From: Diadema setosum
Taxonomy: Eukaryota; Echinodermata; Echinoidea; Diadematoida; Diadematidae
Direction of reading: 5' to 3'
NCBI RefSeq assembly: GCF_964275005.1
Contig: NC_092697.1
Coordinates: 11,649,227 to 11,713,226 of the forward strand
Length of the DNA: 64,000 nt
The translations under genes and the position numbers were made by a program. Under the pieces are notes generated by a model, which saw only the letters and a program-made list of their open reading frames with translations, was not told the DNA's origin and searched no databases. Shown one piece after another: positions 24,590-36,270 of the stretch (its first letter is position 1; every line of letters begins with the position of its first letter).

Positions 24590-24790
24590 CTTATGTACTT
24601 GAGTTTGTTGTGCATCTGCGATTTGTTTTTTTCGATCCCATGTTCAGCAAGTTTTCGGAGGAGGGACTCGTACGCGGCAGCGTCAGCCGACGTCCCGCTC
24701 AGTTCTTCGTTCACTGCTGCCTCGCTACGTACTCTCTCTTCGTCTTTGGTTCACACTCCAGCCGTTTGCAAAATTCCCTCAAATTTCAAC
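24590..24790 (-). pseudogene. Myb/SANT-like DNA-binding domain fragment
   Basis: Translated on the minus strand, about 60 residues match the pattern of a Myb/SANT-like domain: acidic start (TKDEERV), EEL.GT, a tyrosine helix (YESLLRKLAEHGI) and the recognition helix (QMHNKLKYI). The frame is closed by TGA just upstream (before TKDEERV), and downstream it runs into the element's end repeats. The expected leading tryptophan is missing. It would once have helped a transposase bind element ends. Confidence 0.45.
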
Positions 24791-25497
24791 AGCACAAAAC
24801 GTCAACGGGTTTCTCCTGCACACTGTAAACCCAGCACTTGACGAGAAAAGCACAAAATACGAAAAAATCAAGCAAGAGGCGGACTGTATCAGACTTTACT
24901 GAAAGAGTTAAGAGCTAGACACTAGAGGAAGACGAAAAGGGAGGACGCATCAAATCGATCAAGTACACTGTAAACCTATACACGTACGTATCAGCTTTGT
25001 TATGTATACACGGCGTGCTAATTAAACAATACAATGCACAGCACGATGCAAAACAATGCCGTCGCACTGTGAACGCCACATTGCACGAAACGACATACAG
25101 TATGTATAGTGTCGATTGTACTAGTATGTTTACAAACACGAATTTCTAGTACCCTGTACGTGTGGATTTGGGAGGTCGAGTGCGCGCTAGCTAGCTGAAA
25201 ACGTGTGCATGACCAGAAACAAAACATGACCTTTGACATAATCTGCATATTTTCCCCGGTGTTTCACCGAGACAACCTTTCACGCTGGGCGCTCTCGGTG
25301 AACCACCGGGTGATTTCCCGTTGAACTATCGGAGTTTACCCAGGACGCTTCTCGGGTAAAAATTGCCCAAAATTTCATCGGTGTTTCACCTAGGCTTCCC
25401 CTAGGTTCCAACCGAGTGACCTTTCACACTGCGGGGTTCCCCGGGTGCCCCCAGGTGCCCCCGGGGAAGATTTTCTTCAGCGGGAAAGGGGTATTAG

Positions 25498-25823
25498 ATG
25501 TCGATCATTCCATTAGGTCCTGTTCGGGTGAGTTCAAACTTCTTTCCCTGCTTGATGTGTAGTGCGTCATCTATTGACGATATGAATGACAATCACTGAT
25601 TACATGCGAAGGTTAGGAAGGGGGATATAGATTACATAGAGTTGCTATCATGAAACGTGAGAATACAGCAGGTCAGACAGATAATAGGCAAAAACTCCAG
25701 CCTACTGACACAGTACAGACATATAAATTATAAATTATAAATTGAAGGACTACTTTATCCATTTCGATTTATTCTATCGCATTCGTCAATCAGCTACACG
25801 CGCTGACACGCTCATACACACAC

Positions 25824-25886
<63 letters not shown>

Positions 25887-27491
25887 GCCCATGCACGCAC
25901 ACACTTGACTCAAAGAACAAGCACAAACACACAAACATAAACACACACACGTGACACAAGAACAAACACAAACACACCATACAAGATACAAACCCAAACA
26001 TTTTGACTGTCACACATAATATAGGCCTTACCACACAATTTAATCAGCTCTCTCTTTTTTGTTTGTTTATTTCAAAGGAAATGTTCACAGGTTTCCTCCA
26101 CCCTTCATGGCCTATATGATTTTTTTTTTGACAGTCACACCTCCTCATCTTGCGGTCTTTCATACAGCAAGCATGTCCAGCACACACCTTGAGTGAAGAC
26201 GGACTTCTTGGAAAAAGAAGGAATAAGGGGAGGGGCTTTGAAAATGACGTCGTATGTCAGTCGTGTGACGTAAACTGCTCGTTACTCTGTGACGTCAATG
26301 AAGGGGACGAGAGAGAGAGGGCCGAGCTCTAAACAAAGTTTTGTCATATCAAAATACAAGTATTTGTTCAAGTATGACTGTGCGTCTTGCGATGGCAAGT
26401 CTTTAAAGAGAGAAGGGGGCAGAAAGGAGAGAGAAAAAAGGTGTATAAGGGGAGTGGCAATGGTAGGTAGAAAGGAAAGATGAAGGGAAGGAAGGAAGGA
26501 AGAAATCAAGAAAGAGTGAAAGCAGAAATATCAATGAACTAGAGACCTCGCACAGTAAAGAGTGAGAGCAAGATAATTATGTCGCTGTGTACATGACCGC
26601 TTAACAACGATAAGAATAAAAGAATCAATGAATGATATAATGAATGAATGAATAGATAACTAATTAGGCCTAAATAAATAAACAAATGAATAAATAAATA
26701 ATCATTCTGATATCAATGACAATGATAATAACGATAATGATATTTATTTATTTATTCATTCATTCATTTATTTATTTATTCATGTCTTCTTTAAGAGCAG
26801 GGTAGTCCCATTCAGAGCCACAATGGCCTGCTTTACAAAGGAGCCCTGCGTCAGGTAAAAAGTTACAGAGTATGATACGTGCATACAAACAATAATATCA
26901 AGTAACAAAAATGGAATAGAAATCAACAACATATGGAAACATATTCAACATAATACATGCGATGATCATAAGAAGTATCACCGATATAGAAAGGTATAGA
27001 CCGATGTTGCCGGAGGCGTTTCTTCAAGATTTGCAACGAAGGGGATGATTGAACAGAAATTGGTAGTGAATTCGGAACATTTTACTGGCGGATGAAAGGC
27101 CCTTTTTTTTCAAAGCTGTTTTGAGCTTGGGTAAATATGACTGACTCGTTAAGACATGTCTGGCAGGATATATGACGTCACGTCGAGATAGTTATCATTA
27201 TTTCAAAAAATGGTAATGATAGGCCTATCACATACCACGTGCAAAATAGGCCTCAATTTACTACTACTGCTACCTCTTCCACTTCTACTTCTGGGGATAA
27301 TAATCACACTTTTGTCAATACTCGTGGCACATAACTTCGTTAATATACAGAAAATGAATATGCCTAAAGACAGCAGCCGACATTAAGATACTCTATTAAG
27401 TGAAATTTCAAATCAGACACGAAATAGAATGCAAAACGCTACAAAATAATGCTATCACTTTATACATTATAGAGTATGGGCTGAGGATGCA
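25498..27491. other. Gene-free stretch with (CA)n and AATA/TTTA tracts
   Basis: (CA)n lies at about 25823-25883. Near 26620-26780 (AATG/AATA)n is followed by (TTTA)n, making a short inverted pair. Sequence after 26780 resembles the antisense 3' region of a retroelement but has no clear frame. Confidence 0.5.
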
Positions 27492-27880
27492 TTTAAAGGG
27501 ATCGTATAGTTTTGGTTGAGACCTAATTTTAGGTTTCTAACATATTTTGGTAAGATAATGAGAAACCTCTTATGAAGTATGAAAGAGCATGTAATTCCAT
27601 GAGGAATTCAACATTTGATGAAAATTGGTTTTGAAATGGCTGAGATATCCAAAACAGAGCAATTCTAGAATAAGTGTGGGACCCACACTTTATTATGATC
27701 GCTTTGTTTTACTTTGTTTTTGGATGTTTTAGTCATTCCAAACCCGATTTTCATCAAATAAAATTTGAATTCCTCTTAAAATGGTATGATCTGTACTATT
27801 TCATAAGTGTTTTCTTGGTATCTCGCAAAAAGTGAAAAGCCCAATTCTCATCTCCACCAATACTGTACCATCCCTTTAAA
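27492..27880 (+). mobile_element. MITE family A, copy 2 (full length)
   Basis: 389 bp bounded by tttaaagggatcgtatagt and its complement actgtaccatccctttaaa. It is about 90% similar to the reverse complement of 53247-53639 along its length. The centre is itself near-palindromic (ccaaaacagagcaattct against agaattgctctgttttgg in the other copies). It has no coding capacity. Confidence 0.9.
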
Positions 27881-28279
27881 GTGCACGTGCAGAGTCAAGA
27901 TTAATACAGAAGACCGCTGGGGTAGCATATAGCTCCACATGACAACATCAATTCTAAAAATATCATTATGAAATTTCTGTTTCAGTTTCAGTTTTGTTTT
28001 ATTTCACTTCTTGTACAAATGAAATCATTCGACCATATAAAAGCAACAACGTTCTCATCAAAATATAAATAACACTACAAAGAGCAGGACCTACTCAGAT
28101 GAAATATTAAAATTACTTGTAGTACGAAATTGGTATATTTACGTGCATATGATTATAAACATCGGACTTCATACTTCAAATCTCAAACCTTATTAAGTTA
28201 ATGCGAATGACTAAAATCAAAATTTAATTGTTCCATGCATGCTTTGATACTTTGTCACCTGTATGTCAGCAACGACAAG
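27881..28279. other. Intergenic, no gene seen
   Basis: AT-rich sequence with a possible antisense retroelement fragment near 27970-28080. It leads into the CpG-rich stretch that precedes the adaptor gene. Confidence 0.5.
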
Positions 28280-28668
28280 GATGGTATGTTCACACCTCGT
28301 AAACAAGCACGGTGCGACAGCTCGGAAGTTGTATGGCGAGATAGCAACGAACGCACGTGATCGGAGCGGAATTGCGTCGAGTGTGCACGCGTCCTTCGCG
28401 AAGTGCTCGAGCGAACCAGGAAGTAAACGCAATTTTATTCGATCTCCAAAACTTTTCAAGGGGGTCCGCAACTAACTTACTAAACATTGAGTAAGCATTG
28501 TTCTATACCGGAGGCCTACATGCTGTGCAGTCGGACAACACTAGCTTGGAATTTAACTCAAATGGCTGCTGCTGTCATTGTCGAAACTACAGTACTGATT
28601 GAAGGATTGAAATTTGCAGCTAGTTCATTTTCCTGCCAGAAATAAGCGATATCGAGGCGGTCAATTTT
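28280..28668 (+). promoter_or_regulatory. CpG-rich presumed promoter and 5' leader of the FYB-like gene
   Basis: CpG density jumps here (about 28290-28440) against an AT-rich, CpG-poor background. Visible sites are an E-box CACGTG (28354-28359) and two ETS-type cores, cGGAAGt (28323-28329) and ccaGGAAGt (28417-28425). A 27-codon upstream ORF starts at ATG 28562 and ends at TAA 28643-28645, before the proposed start at 28669. No TATA box is evident. The link to the gene is by position. Confidence 0.45.
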
Positions 28669-28695
28669 ATGGTGGGTTTAGACTGCGAATCCGAG
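28669..28695 (+). CDS. Proposed first coding exon of the FYB/ADAP-like adaptor
   Basis: ATG 28669 opens nine codons (MVGLDCESE) that end at a strong donor, GAG|GTAAGT. An in-frame TAG at 28621 means this is the first possible in-frame start. The exon ends in phase 0 and the next recognised exon (34594) starts in phase 0, so the join reads straight into TDGSVKDILAKFNQ. Short first exons leading into a 'VK.L.AKF' segment also occur in vertebrate FYB-family genes as I recall them. The 5.9 kb intron and the lack of transcript data keep this tentative, since another first exon could be used. Confidence 0.5.
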
Positions 28696-30284
28696 GTAAG
28701 TCAACATGTACACAGTACCGCACGGGAATGACAATTGCCCCGAAACTTCCCCGCGTTGTTCGCTTCTTCAAACGGGCCGTAACTTCGCCAGCTCAGTGTG
28801 AGTTAGAAGTCTTGTAAACAATGAACGGTGCGAAAGCAACGAGTGTAAAAAACCCCGGGAGCTAGCTTGTGTAGACTGATGGGACCATATACTAGTAAAG
28901 CTAATAAGGCTGTAGCTGCTGCTGTTTCAGGCCCCTATGTAAACATGCGTGAAGACCGCCTGTGCACTGGAATGAGCACGATTTTTGTTGTATTTTGTGA
29001 TGAAATTGGTAGTCGCGTGTAGGGGTCTACTACATCATGTAGCTATTGTCAACAGGCCCTTTGCTTTTGTTTTTGTTTGTTGTTTTTTTTTTAACACAGA
29101 CGGGCAGGTCAGCCCAGGGTTGTGACTTGAATGGTCATTGAAAGGACTGTCCCTGGCCCTATTCCGTGCAACTTCATATCAACGTATTCTTTAACTTTAT
29201 CTGCATAGATCTAGTTGTACGAACTTTTTGTCTTTGAAAGATGAATTTCATGCACGATTGCCTCATGTTGATAACTTCTCTGCATTCCATTATCATGATC
29301 AATGCAATGGCAAATTCATCACCAAATCATTTGCCTTAAAAATTAGCTGTATTTTGTTGTGAGCTTGTCATTATTGTACAAATATATTCCTGTCTTCATG
29401 AAGGTTTTTTGCTTCAACCAACCCATTGTTTTGTATCCAGTGCAAATGGTTATGTCTGTACCAGGTATACAGGGGTCGCACTTAACTTTTTTTTTTTAAC
29501 TATAGCCAGGCGGACTACTTAGAATCAATTTTTACACTGAAGCAATATTTTGGCTAGCCAGACGGACTAGTAACTTCAGAATTTTTCGATTTTTAGCTAG
29601 TCCGACGTGATTTTGGGTGGCCAATATGGCCAGCGGACCATCGCCAATTTCGAACCCTGGTATATAAACGGAAAAAATTCATTCTCTAAGCATATAAATA
29701 TAAGGAAACTCTGGAGTAGTTGAGCAAAAAAGTTGATAAAATGCAACCATCAGTGTCTTACATGTGATGATGTAGCTTTGAAATTGGTTTCTAAAAAAGA
29801 TAAGTTTTGGAATGACGAACCTATAGATCAAGTTTGATGCCACCCCACCTGGCCATGATCCAGCCTACTTCCAGTACGTAGGACCACATCTGGATCTGAA
29901 TTATAGAGTATATAGGTACTGTAAAATATCACCTACATTGTAGTGTTACTATGTGGATGTCGGTACATACAGTCACCATACACGTTATGTAGTGGCTGGT
30001 ATTTGTTTCTCTTCTGACCAGTGTTTTACATTGAGTAGAATTTATGATACCAGTGTAGAAATCTTAACAGGTAGGGCCTACATGTAGTAGTAGCAATTTA
30101 GTAGTGCACTTGTCATTGTAGTGTCATAGCATTCCAAGAGACGCATTATACTTCACCTTTACCTTTACTGAAGATACAACTTGTACTGGAAGATTGCTGT
30201 GTAGCAGCAGTCCAGCTTCCAGGTCTATCCTCATCTATCATCGGCCCACTTATTGGTGGATGGTTTCTTGTCCAGTTATAGATC

Positions 30285-30321
<37 letters not shown>

Positions 30322-33300
30322 GGGGGGGGGGGGTTTAGCATCATTACTATATTGTTACAATCATTGTCATCATATCCACTATTGTTATTGTTTCACTAGT
30401 AGCTTGGTAGTAGATGTAATATTTGTTATTTTAGTAGTTAATATTGATACCAGCTTAAATGGTTGTCGAGTCATCCAAAGGTGAGTATCAGAAAGCACTC
30501 TGCTTTCTGCAGAATGGCTTAGGAAGGTCTGAATTTGCTTTACGTGTAGACATCATTGAAGCTAAGATATTGATCAGCAGCAGGGCAAGTGTTATTTCCA
30601 GCTATGTATTCATAGTGTATGACAAAAGAAACAATTCTGCATGTTCTGGATTCCACAGGTCAGATCATGGGATGCTATTTGCCTTATTAGCTTTTTATTT
30701 CTGTTTCAATTAAAACAACAACAACAACAACAAAAACTTTACCCATAGTGTTTGCAGGATTTTGCCATGAATATTAATATTGATTACAATGTATCAACAT
30801 AATCAAGGTATCTGTAGTATTTATAAACAAACAAAAAAAAAACAAAGCAAAAACAAGATAGAATACAATTTGTATATTACATGCATGCTCAGAGATGGGA
30901 ATGTCTCAATTGTAAGGGCTCCACATCTTGTTTTCACATTAGCATTAGATTTCCATCGCTGTAAAGCACATACAATATAAAGTGAGATGCTAAAGTGTAA
31001 AATTGTGTGTATATTTTGAAGAAAGACAATGTGATAGTAATGCAGAACTTATGCATTCATATTATATGTGAACAAACATTACATCAAACAGACATATTAT
31101 GTAGACTTAATTGGGAAACTGCTAGTACCATCGATCATGTTAGATACCTGTCTTATAATTTAGATACTGTATTAATGCTTTCTAGAAGCTGAGTTTTGAT
31201 ATGAATACAGCAAAAGGTTAAAAAAAAAAAAACCTTACAATCTACATAGTGCAGGTATTATAGATAAACATCTCTTTGTGATCCAGTGGTTTATCACTGA
31301 AATTTATCCCAAAAAAAAGGAGAAAAAGGAAACAGATCTATATCAAAGGTCAGATATGTCCTTAGTGTGGTCAGCATATTTCTTGGCTCATATTCTCCCT
31401 TTACAGTGCAGGTCTATAGAGAAATTATGCAATCTCCTGTTATGGGAAATAAAGATCCAGCCATGTTGAACCAGTGCTCACTGCCAGACCTATAAAAGGT
31501 TTGCCAAAAAATGACAGTCAGGCTGTTGAATCTATTTAGTGCGGTAGTGACAAGCAATCAAGAGCTACTAGGTTATTATGATTTGGTGTTCTGTCAGTTT
31601 TTGCCAGTATTCATTAATGATCCATCTTCACATAATTTCACCAGAAATTGACTATTTCCTGCATGATAATGATGCATAAACAAACAGATAAAAACAAACA
31701 GTGACAACAACAAAACTAGCTCCCTCCATATCAACCAGGTACATGTGCTGGTATTGACTCTATACACAGAACATGACTGCGTTAAATGTGGAACCTGTAC
31801 ATACCGACATTAAATATTTAAAGTAGTATTTTTGGCTTCTCTCCATCTTTTGTATGTGAACACAAATGCCTTGCCTCTTTTCAAACTAATTTGTCCTTGA
31901 AAATAGAAATAGTATATATGTATTGAAAGAAAACATTAGCGAGGGTTCTTAAATATTTGCTTGTATTGTGTATGTTTTGTTTGGGGTTTTCAGAACAGCA
32001 TTTAACCCAGTTTTGCCCCTAAATTATGAGTGTCACCCCCCCCCCCCCCCAGTTAAAAACTAATAATAATACAGTTAACTAATAACCTCAGCAGAGGAAA
32101 ATGATGCAGTCATATCATCATGTAGGGGCATAAGTTGAAAGAGGGTGTGTGTCGAGGAGGGGGGGGGGGGGGAATAAACAGTGATTACATGTATGTGTCA
32201 CCCAAATTTTGCCTCAGTCTGAATACACTACTATAGGTTTCCTGCACCACTCAATCCTGAATACAAGAAAATAAAGCTGGTGCTAGACCCATGCACACTT
32301 CATTACATTTTCTTTTCTTCCTGTGACATCAGTTTGCAATTCAGCAACAATGTGATTCTTGACCCTTTAGTTCCTGAACTTGCTGCAGCTGCCCCTCCCA
32401 AAAACTGCTTACCAAACCAAGCAAATATTTGGATATGAAGTGTAATTTGAGTGTGTTTGTGTCTTTGCCTGGTTCATATACTGTACCTGTACTGAGTATC
32501 TTATCTCCATAGATATGTACCTGTACCATTTACAAAAGAGCTTGTAAAATTCACCAATTCCATTAGTGATGAGAATATGGCTTTGGAAGAACTTGTGAAT
32601 GCTGAAGGATTATATGTTATGGCTAAGAAAAGTACACTGTAGGTACTGTTTCAAGACAGCTACAAAATGTACATGGTGTACATACAGATTTGCTTGCTCA
32701 CATTACAGTTCCATCAAGATTCAGCTGAGTGGTGTGGATTTTATTTGAGTTGTAGACACATCATGATAATGCAGTAATCACAGGTGTTATCGTCTCATTT
32801 ATACCCCATCTCAGGAATCTGTATTTCAGATGTTTAACACCAGTGATGAATAATGGTGAGTATCTGCTTCTAGTCATTTTGTCATCATTATTTTTATGCC
32901 TCTGCCACGAAGTGGTGCCGGAGGCATTATGTTTTCGGGTTGTCCGTCCGTCTGTGCATCCGTCCTTCTGTCCGTCCGTCCTTCCGTCCATTCGTAATGA
33001 ATTTTGTGGACAGGGTAACTACCAAAACCTTTTGAGGTATCCTAATGAAACTTGGCATGTATGTGTATTAGGGGGTGAAGTTGTGCCTATCAACTTTTGG
33101 GTGCACATGCTCAAGGTCAAAGGTCAAAAGGTCAAGGTCAAATGCTTAAAATTTTACTATTTCCCCCATATCTATGCCATGCCTGAAGATATTTTCTTGA
33201 AACTTAGTGTATACATGTATTACTCAATCAAGATTCTCTAGTGAAAGTTTGCGATCATGCGGTCAAAGGTCAAAAGGTCAAGTAAAAAATGTGAAATTTA

Positions 33301-34593
33301 ACTTTTTTCTCCGTATCTTGGAAATAGTTCAAGGTATCTTCATGGAACATAGTATATATGCATGTACTGACTGGCAGTGATTAGCTAGGGAATTTGGGGT
33401 TCATGGGGTCAAAGGTCAGGGATCAAAGGTCAAGGGCAACACTTCAAAATTTTACTATTTCCCTCATATTTGTGCAATGCCAGCAGGATTTTTTTTTTTA
33501 ACTTGGTGTATGCGTTTTTAACCTAATAGTGATTCTCTAGAAAGTTTTGTTTTTGTTTTTTGTTTTTTGCCAAAAAGGTCAAAAGGTCAAAGATCAAGTG
33601 AAAGTGCTGAACTTACTTCTTCCTCCATATCTCGGAAGTGGCTCAAGTTATCATGAAACTTAGTACATATTTATGCATGTTCTGCCTGACAGTAATTCTC
33701 TTATCAGTTTTAGGGTCAATGGCCAGATGAAAATGGTAACAATTTACTATTCAATACAGAAATTGCATTTTTTCTCCATACCTTGAAACTTACTCAAGGC
33801 ATAAACTTATGAAAGGGTCAAAGTCAAGTTAAAGTCCTTCAATCCCCAAATACGTGCTCTCCTATTCGTCCAATCAAACCTATGTCAAGGAAGGTGAACA
33901 TTCAACACTTTTGTGACAAACATGTCATTTTGATATTTTGCCAGTTTTGTGAAAATGTAATCACACATTGTCCACATGTACTATAGACCTATTAGGAGAA
34001 TCATGCATTATGGCGGAGGCATTCCAGTCGCCATAGCGACATTTCTAGTCTCTTCTTCTTCTTCTTCTGGGGGAGGTGGTTCTCATTTTCAGATCATCAA
34101 AGTTTGATCCAAAACTGAACTACATGTATGTATAGATCCTATAACATTTTTCTTTTTTTCAAAGTGTAGTTTACATTTTCTTCATAAGGTTTCCTCATAA
34201 ATTGGCCTAAACCTCAATCATTGATTAGTGCCATTTATTAAAGGCTATTCTGAACCAGCGCAAAGCTTATCATTCAAATATGACATAATCACAGAATAAC
34301 TATGACCTGATAGGATGTGGCTATTTTTGTGCATTGTTGGCAAAATAGGGAAGATTTATTGTGGTGATGATGATGATCATAGTTTGTAAGACTACATACC
34401 TCATGCACAAAAGTTTGGGAAAGATATCATAATTTCTGTGTGGGAAGAGAGAGGAAATATGGATAAATTTCATATAATTTCTTTCATGCTATGTCACATC
34501 ATTGAAACAGTTATATTTTTTTCAAAATTATATTTGAACAGTTATATAGTGTTTAGCCCTAAAGTCCTATAATCCTCTGTACCTTAATTCCAG
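28696..34593 (+). other. Proposed intron 1 of the FYB-like gene (5.9 kb)
   Basis: It runs from GTAAGT to taattccAG. It contains a repeat at about 29471-29660 with ends caggggtcg and cgaaccctgg, a T(32)G(13) homopolymer pair at 30289-30333, C and G runs near 32036-32050 and 32158-32172, and the family E element at 32894-34048. I found no further coding exon in it. Confidence 0.5.
32894..34048 (+). mobile_element. Repeat family E, copy 2, long copy with AGGTCA repeats
   Basis: It opens with tatgcctctgccacgaagtg then gtgccggaggcat, followed by a (TCCG)-rich tract. It closes with atggcggaggcattccagtc and gccatagcgac. The body repeats a segment of about 150-170 bases several times, each with 'aaggtcaaaggtcaaaaggt'-type phrases. 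There is no coding sequence. It sits inside the proposed intron 1 of the adaptor gene. Confidence 0.65.
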
Positions 34594-35500
34594 ACTGACG
34601 GGTCAGTAAAGGACATACTCGCAAAATTCAACCAAGGGAATGGACCCCAGATTGGAGTTGCGCCGCGGCCCCGGGTGGGTACAAAGCCGAACGTGTTGGC
34701 CAAACCAAGTGCCATTAGCAAGGACAGTGCAGCGTCGAATGGAATAAAGTCCCCTTCTCCGGCGCAACCGGGCAAGCCCGGTCCAAAGCCATGGGGCCCT
34801 CAGCCCCCTCAATTGAACATCAACGAGATCGCGACAGTGAAGTTAAAGAAGTCCCCCGTACCGCGAATTCCAAATGAGAAACCGTCTACAGAGACGCCGG
34901 CATTTGTGAACAAACCTTTTCCGAAGCCAAAACCAAAGCCCGGTGTTCTGCCAAGGGGGGATTCCTCCACTGCTCTGACTTCCTCATCCTCCTCGCCTGT
35001 TCCACAGTCCCCTTCTTTCACAACCCCCTCTAAACCACCCAAGCCCCATTCTGCACTGCACCCATCCCCCTCTTCTGAACCGATCCCCAACCCAGACCGA
35101 ACCCCCCCTGTGCCCAGTCCAAAGGACAAAAAGCCACGCCCTCCGCCTCCTTCAAGAAAGGACAGCCTCCACAAGGATGAGCAAGTATCACCCTCACCCT
35201 CGCCAAAGCCAAGTTTCCTCAATTCGCAACAATTATCCGGTGAAGACTCAAGGAACAATCACTGGAGGAATGGGGTCGGGGCGGAGGACCCTCCCCCACC
35301 TGTGTCAGACTCAGAGAACTCCTCAGCCTCCTCTATACCAGACATGCCCCCTAGGAGGACGTCCTTCCTGCACACAAACAAAGTTCTACATTCAAAACCA
35401 TCACTCCAACCGCTGCCTCCTCTAATGGCAATTGGACCCGCCCCACGGAAACCAGCCAAACCACCGAATGTGTCTCTTGCAAGATTTACATCTTCCAAAT
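34594..35500 (+). CDS. FYB/ADAP-like adaptor, large proline-rich exon
   Basis: This exon encodes 302 codons plus one base of a cytoplasmic scaffold related to FYB (ADAP), the adaptor that links immune-receptor kinases to integrin adhesion in vertebrates. An in-frame TAA lies directly upstream (34585-34587), and the exon is set by ttaattccAG and aaat|GTGAGT. It opens with TDGSVKDILAKFNQGNG and continues as a disordered Pro/Ser/Lys stretch with SH3-ligand motifs (KPRPPPPSRK, RTPPVPSP). It ends in the best diagnostic block, PLPPLMAIGPAPRKP then PPNVSLARF (residues about 282-307 of the model). This parallels the PLPPL..GP..PKP..PPNV block I recall in vertebrate FYB, in the region associated with SKAP binding. 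GC and third-position GC are far above the flanks. Family assignment is from memory of the motif, without a search. Confidence 0.82.
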
Positions 35501-36044
35501 GTGAGTCCATCTCTTGATATCCACTTGTGGCTGTCATACTGGTCTTTGTAGGCATTGAATTGGAGTGAAGGAAGAACTCGGGCATATGCTAGTGTTGGCA
35601 TTTTCTCTCTTTTGTTTTTCATAACTATCAAAGATGTTCTTTAATATATTTCAGTCTCATGATGCACTGTGTAAAAGTGGTGGTATGGTTGTTACATGCA
35701 CTCGTTCCAAAATCCTTTTCATGAGTACAGGCATGAAAGAATCTTTTGACATGTGTCTCATAGATATGAAACAGAACACTTGACAAGTGAACTATTCAAA
35801 TGATGCATGGACCCTTATCTTCTGACCGATGCCCAACAAAAGCTGTTTGAACTCAAGGATGTGTATCATGACGACACAACCTCACTCTTGGGTGTCATGC
35901 TATCTCTTGTTGGTGTTGAACTGATGACCTTATGGCTGAGTGCTTAGTATCTTAACCAGTGCACCAATTGGTCATTACCGCATGGCTTTCTGCAATTACA
36001 ATGTACTCTTTAAACTGGAGTTGTAATATTTTCTCTTGTTGCAG
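35501..36044 (+). other. Intron 2 of the FYB-like gene
   Basis: A 544-bp phase-1 intron from GTGAGT to a T-rich tract and ttgcAG. It contains a minus-strand tRNA-like segment at 35911-35967. Confidence 0.8.
35911..35967 (-). repeat. tRNA-derived SINE fragment, minus strand
   Basis: On the minus strand, tggtgcactggttaag (35966-35951) resembles a tRNA A box region, and cagttcaacacc (35923-35912) a degenerate B box, at normal tRNA spacing. The arms do not form a full cloverleaf. It lies within intron 2 of the FYB-like gene. Confidence 0.4.
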
Positions 36045-36270
36045 CATCAGCACCACACAGACCACCAAAGCCCGGTTTACAGTCTCCGCCCCCTCCCAGT
36101 CTTCCTGCCAGGCCCTCCATTCCCATTGGTGTTGGTGGCGCCAAGCCCCGCCCCAGTCCACCGGTTCCTGTGGCCGAGGAGGCAGAGGATTCGGGAGAAA
36201 TCTACGACGATGTGGAGGGTAACCCACCACCACCACCACCAGTCACAAGGCGACGCCCGGTCTCTCTCAT
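36045..36270 (+). CDS. FYB/ADAP-like adaptor, YDDV-motif exon
   Basis: The preceding exon leaves one base, and this exon supplies the other two (t|ca, Ser), so the frame continues without a stop for 75 codons plus two bases. The acceptor is gttgcAG and the donor cat|GTGAGT. The peptide is proline-rich (PHRPPKPGLQSPPPP) and then acidic, with GEIYDDVEG (Tyr near residue 365; codons 36203-36214), followed by NPPPPPP and RRRPVSL. In vertebrate ADAP, phosphorylated YDDV-type motifs bind the SH2 domain of SLP-76, and 'ETYEDIE' stands at the matching place after the proline block. The lysine-rich and SH3-like segments that should follow were not found with confidence. The exon ends in phase 2, so at least one more exon must exist downstream. 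Confidence 0.82.

Larger units (their letters stand above)
24430..25497. mobile_element. Non-autonomous DNA transposon, PIF/Harbinger-like, with Myb/SANT relic
   Basis: Terminal inverted repeats are ctgatacccctttcccgctg on the left and its complement with one mismatch on the right (25478-25497). Both ends carry many 'ctcggtgaa/caccgg' subterminal motifs. The interior holds a minus-strand coding relic (about 24590-24790) that reads EELSGTS...YESLLRKLAEHGIEKNKSQMHNKLKYI. This fits the second half of the Myb/SANT-like DNA-binding domain encoded by PIF/Harbinger elements. No transposase is present and stops interrupt the frame upstream. Confidence 0.6.

Noticed and set aside
34809..35258. Glycine-rich minus-strand ORFs across the large adaptor exon
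   Set aside because: Antisense shadows of the proline-rich plus-strand exon, which has matching splice sites and family motifs.
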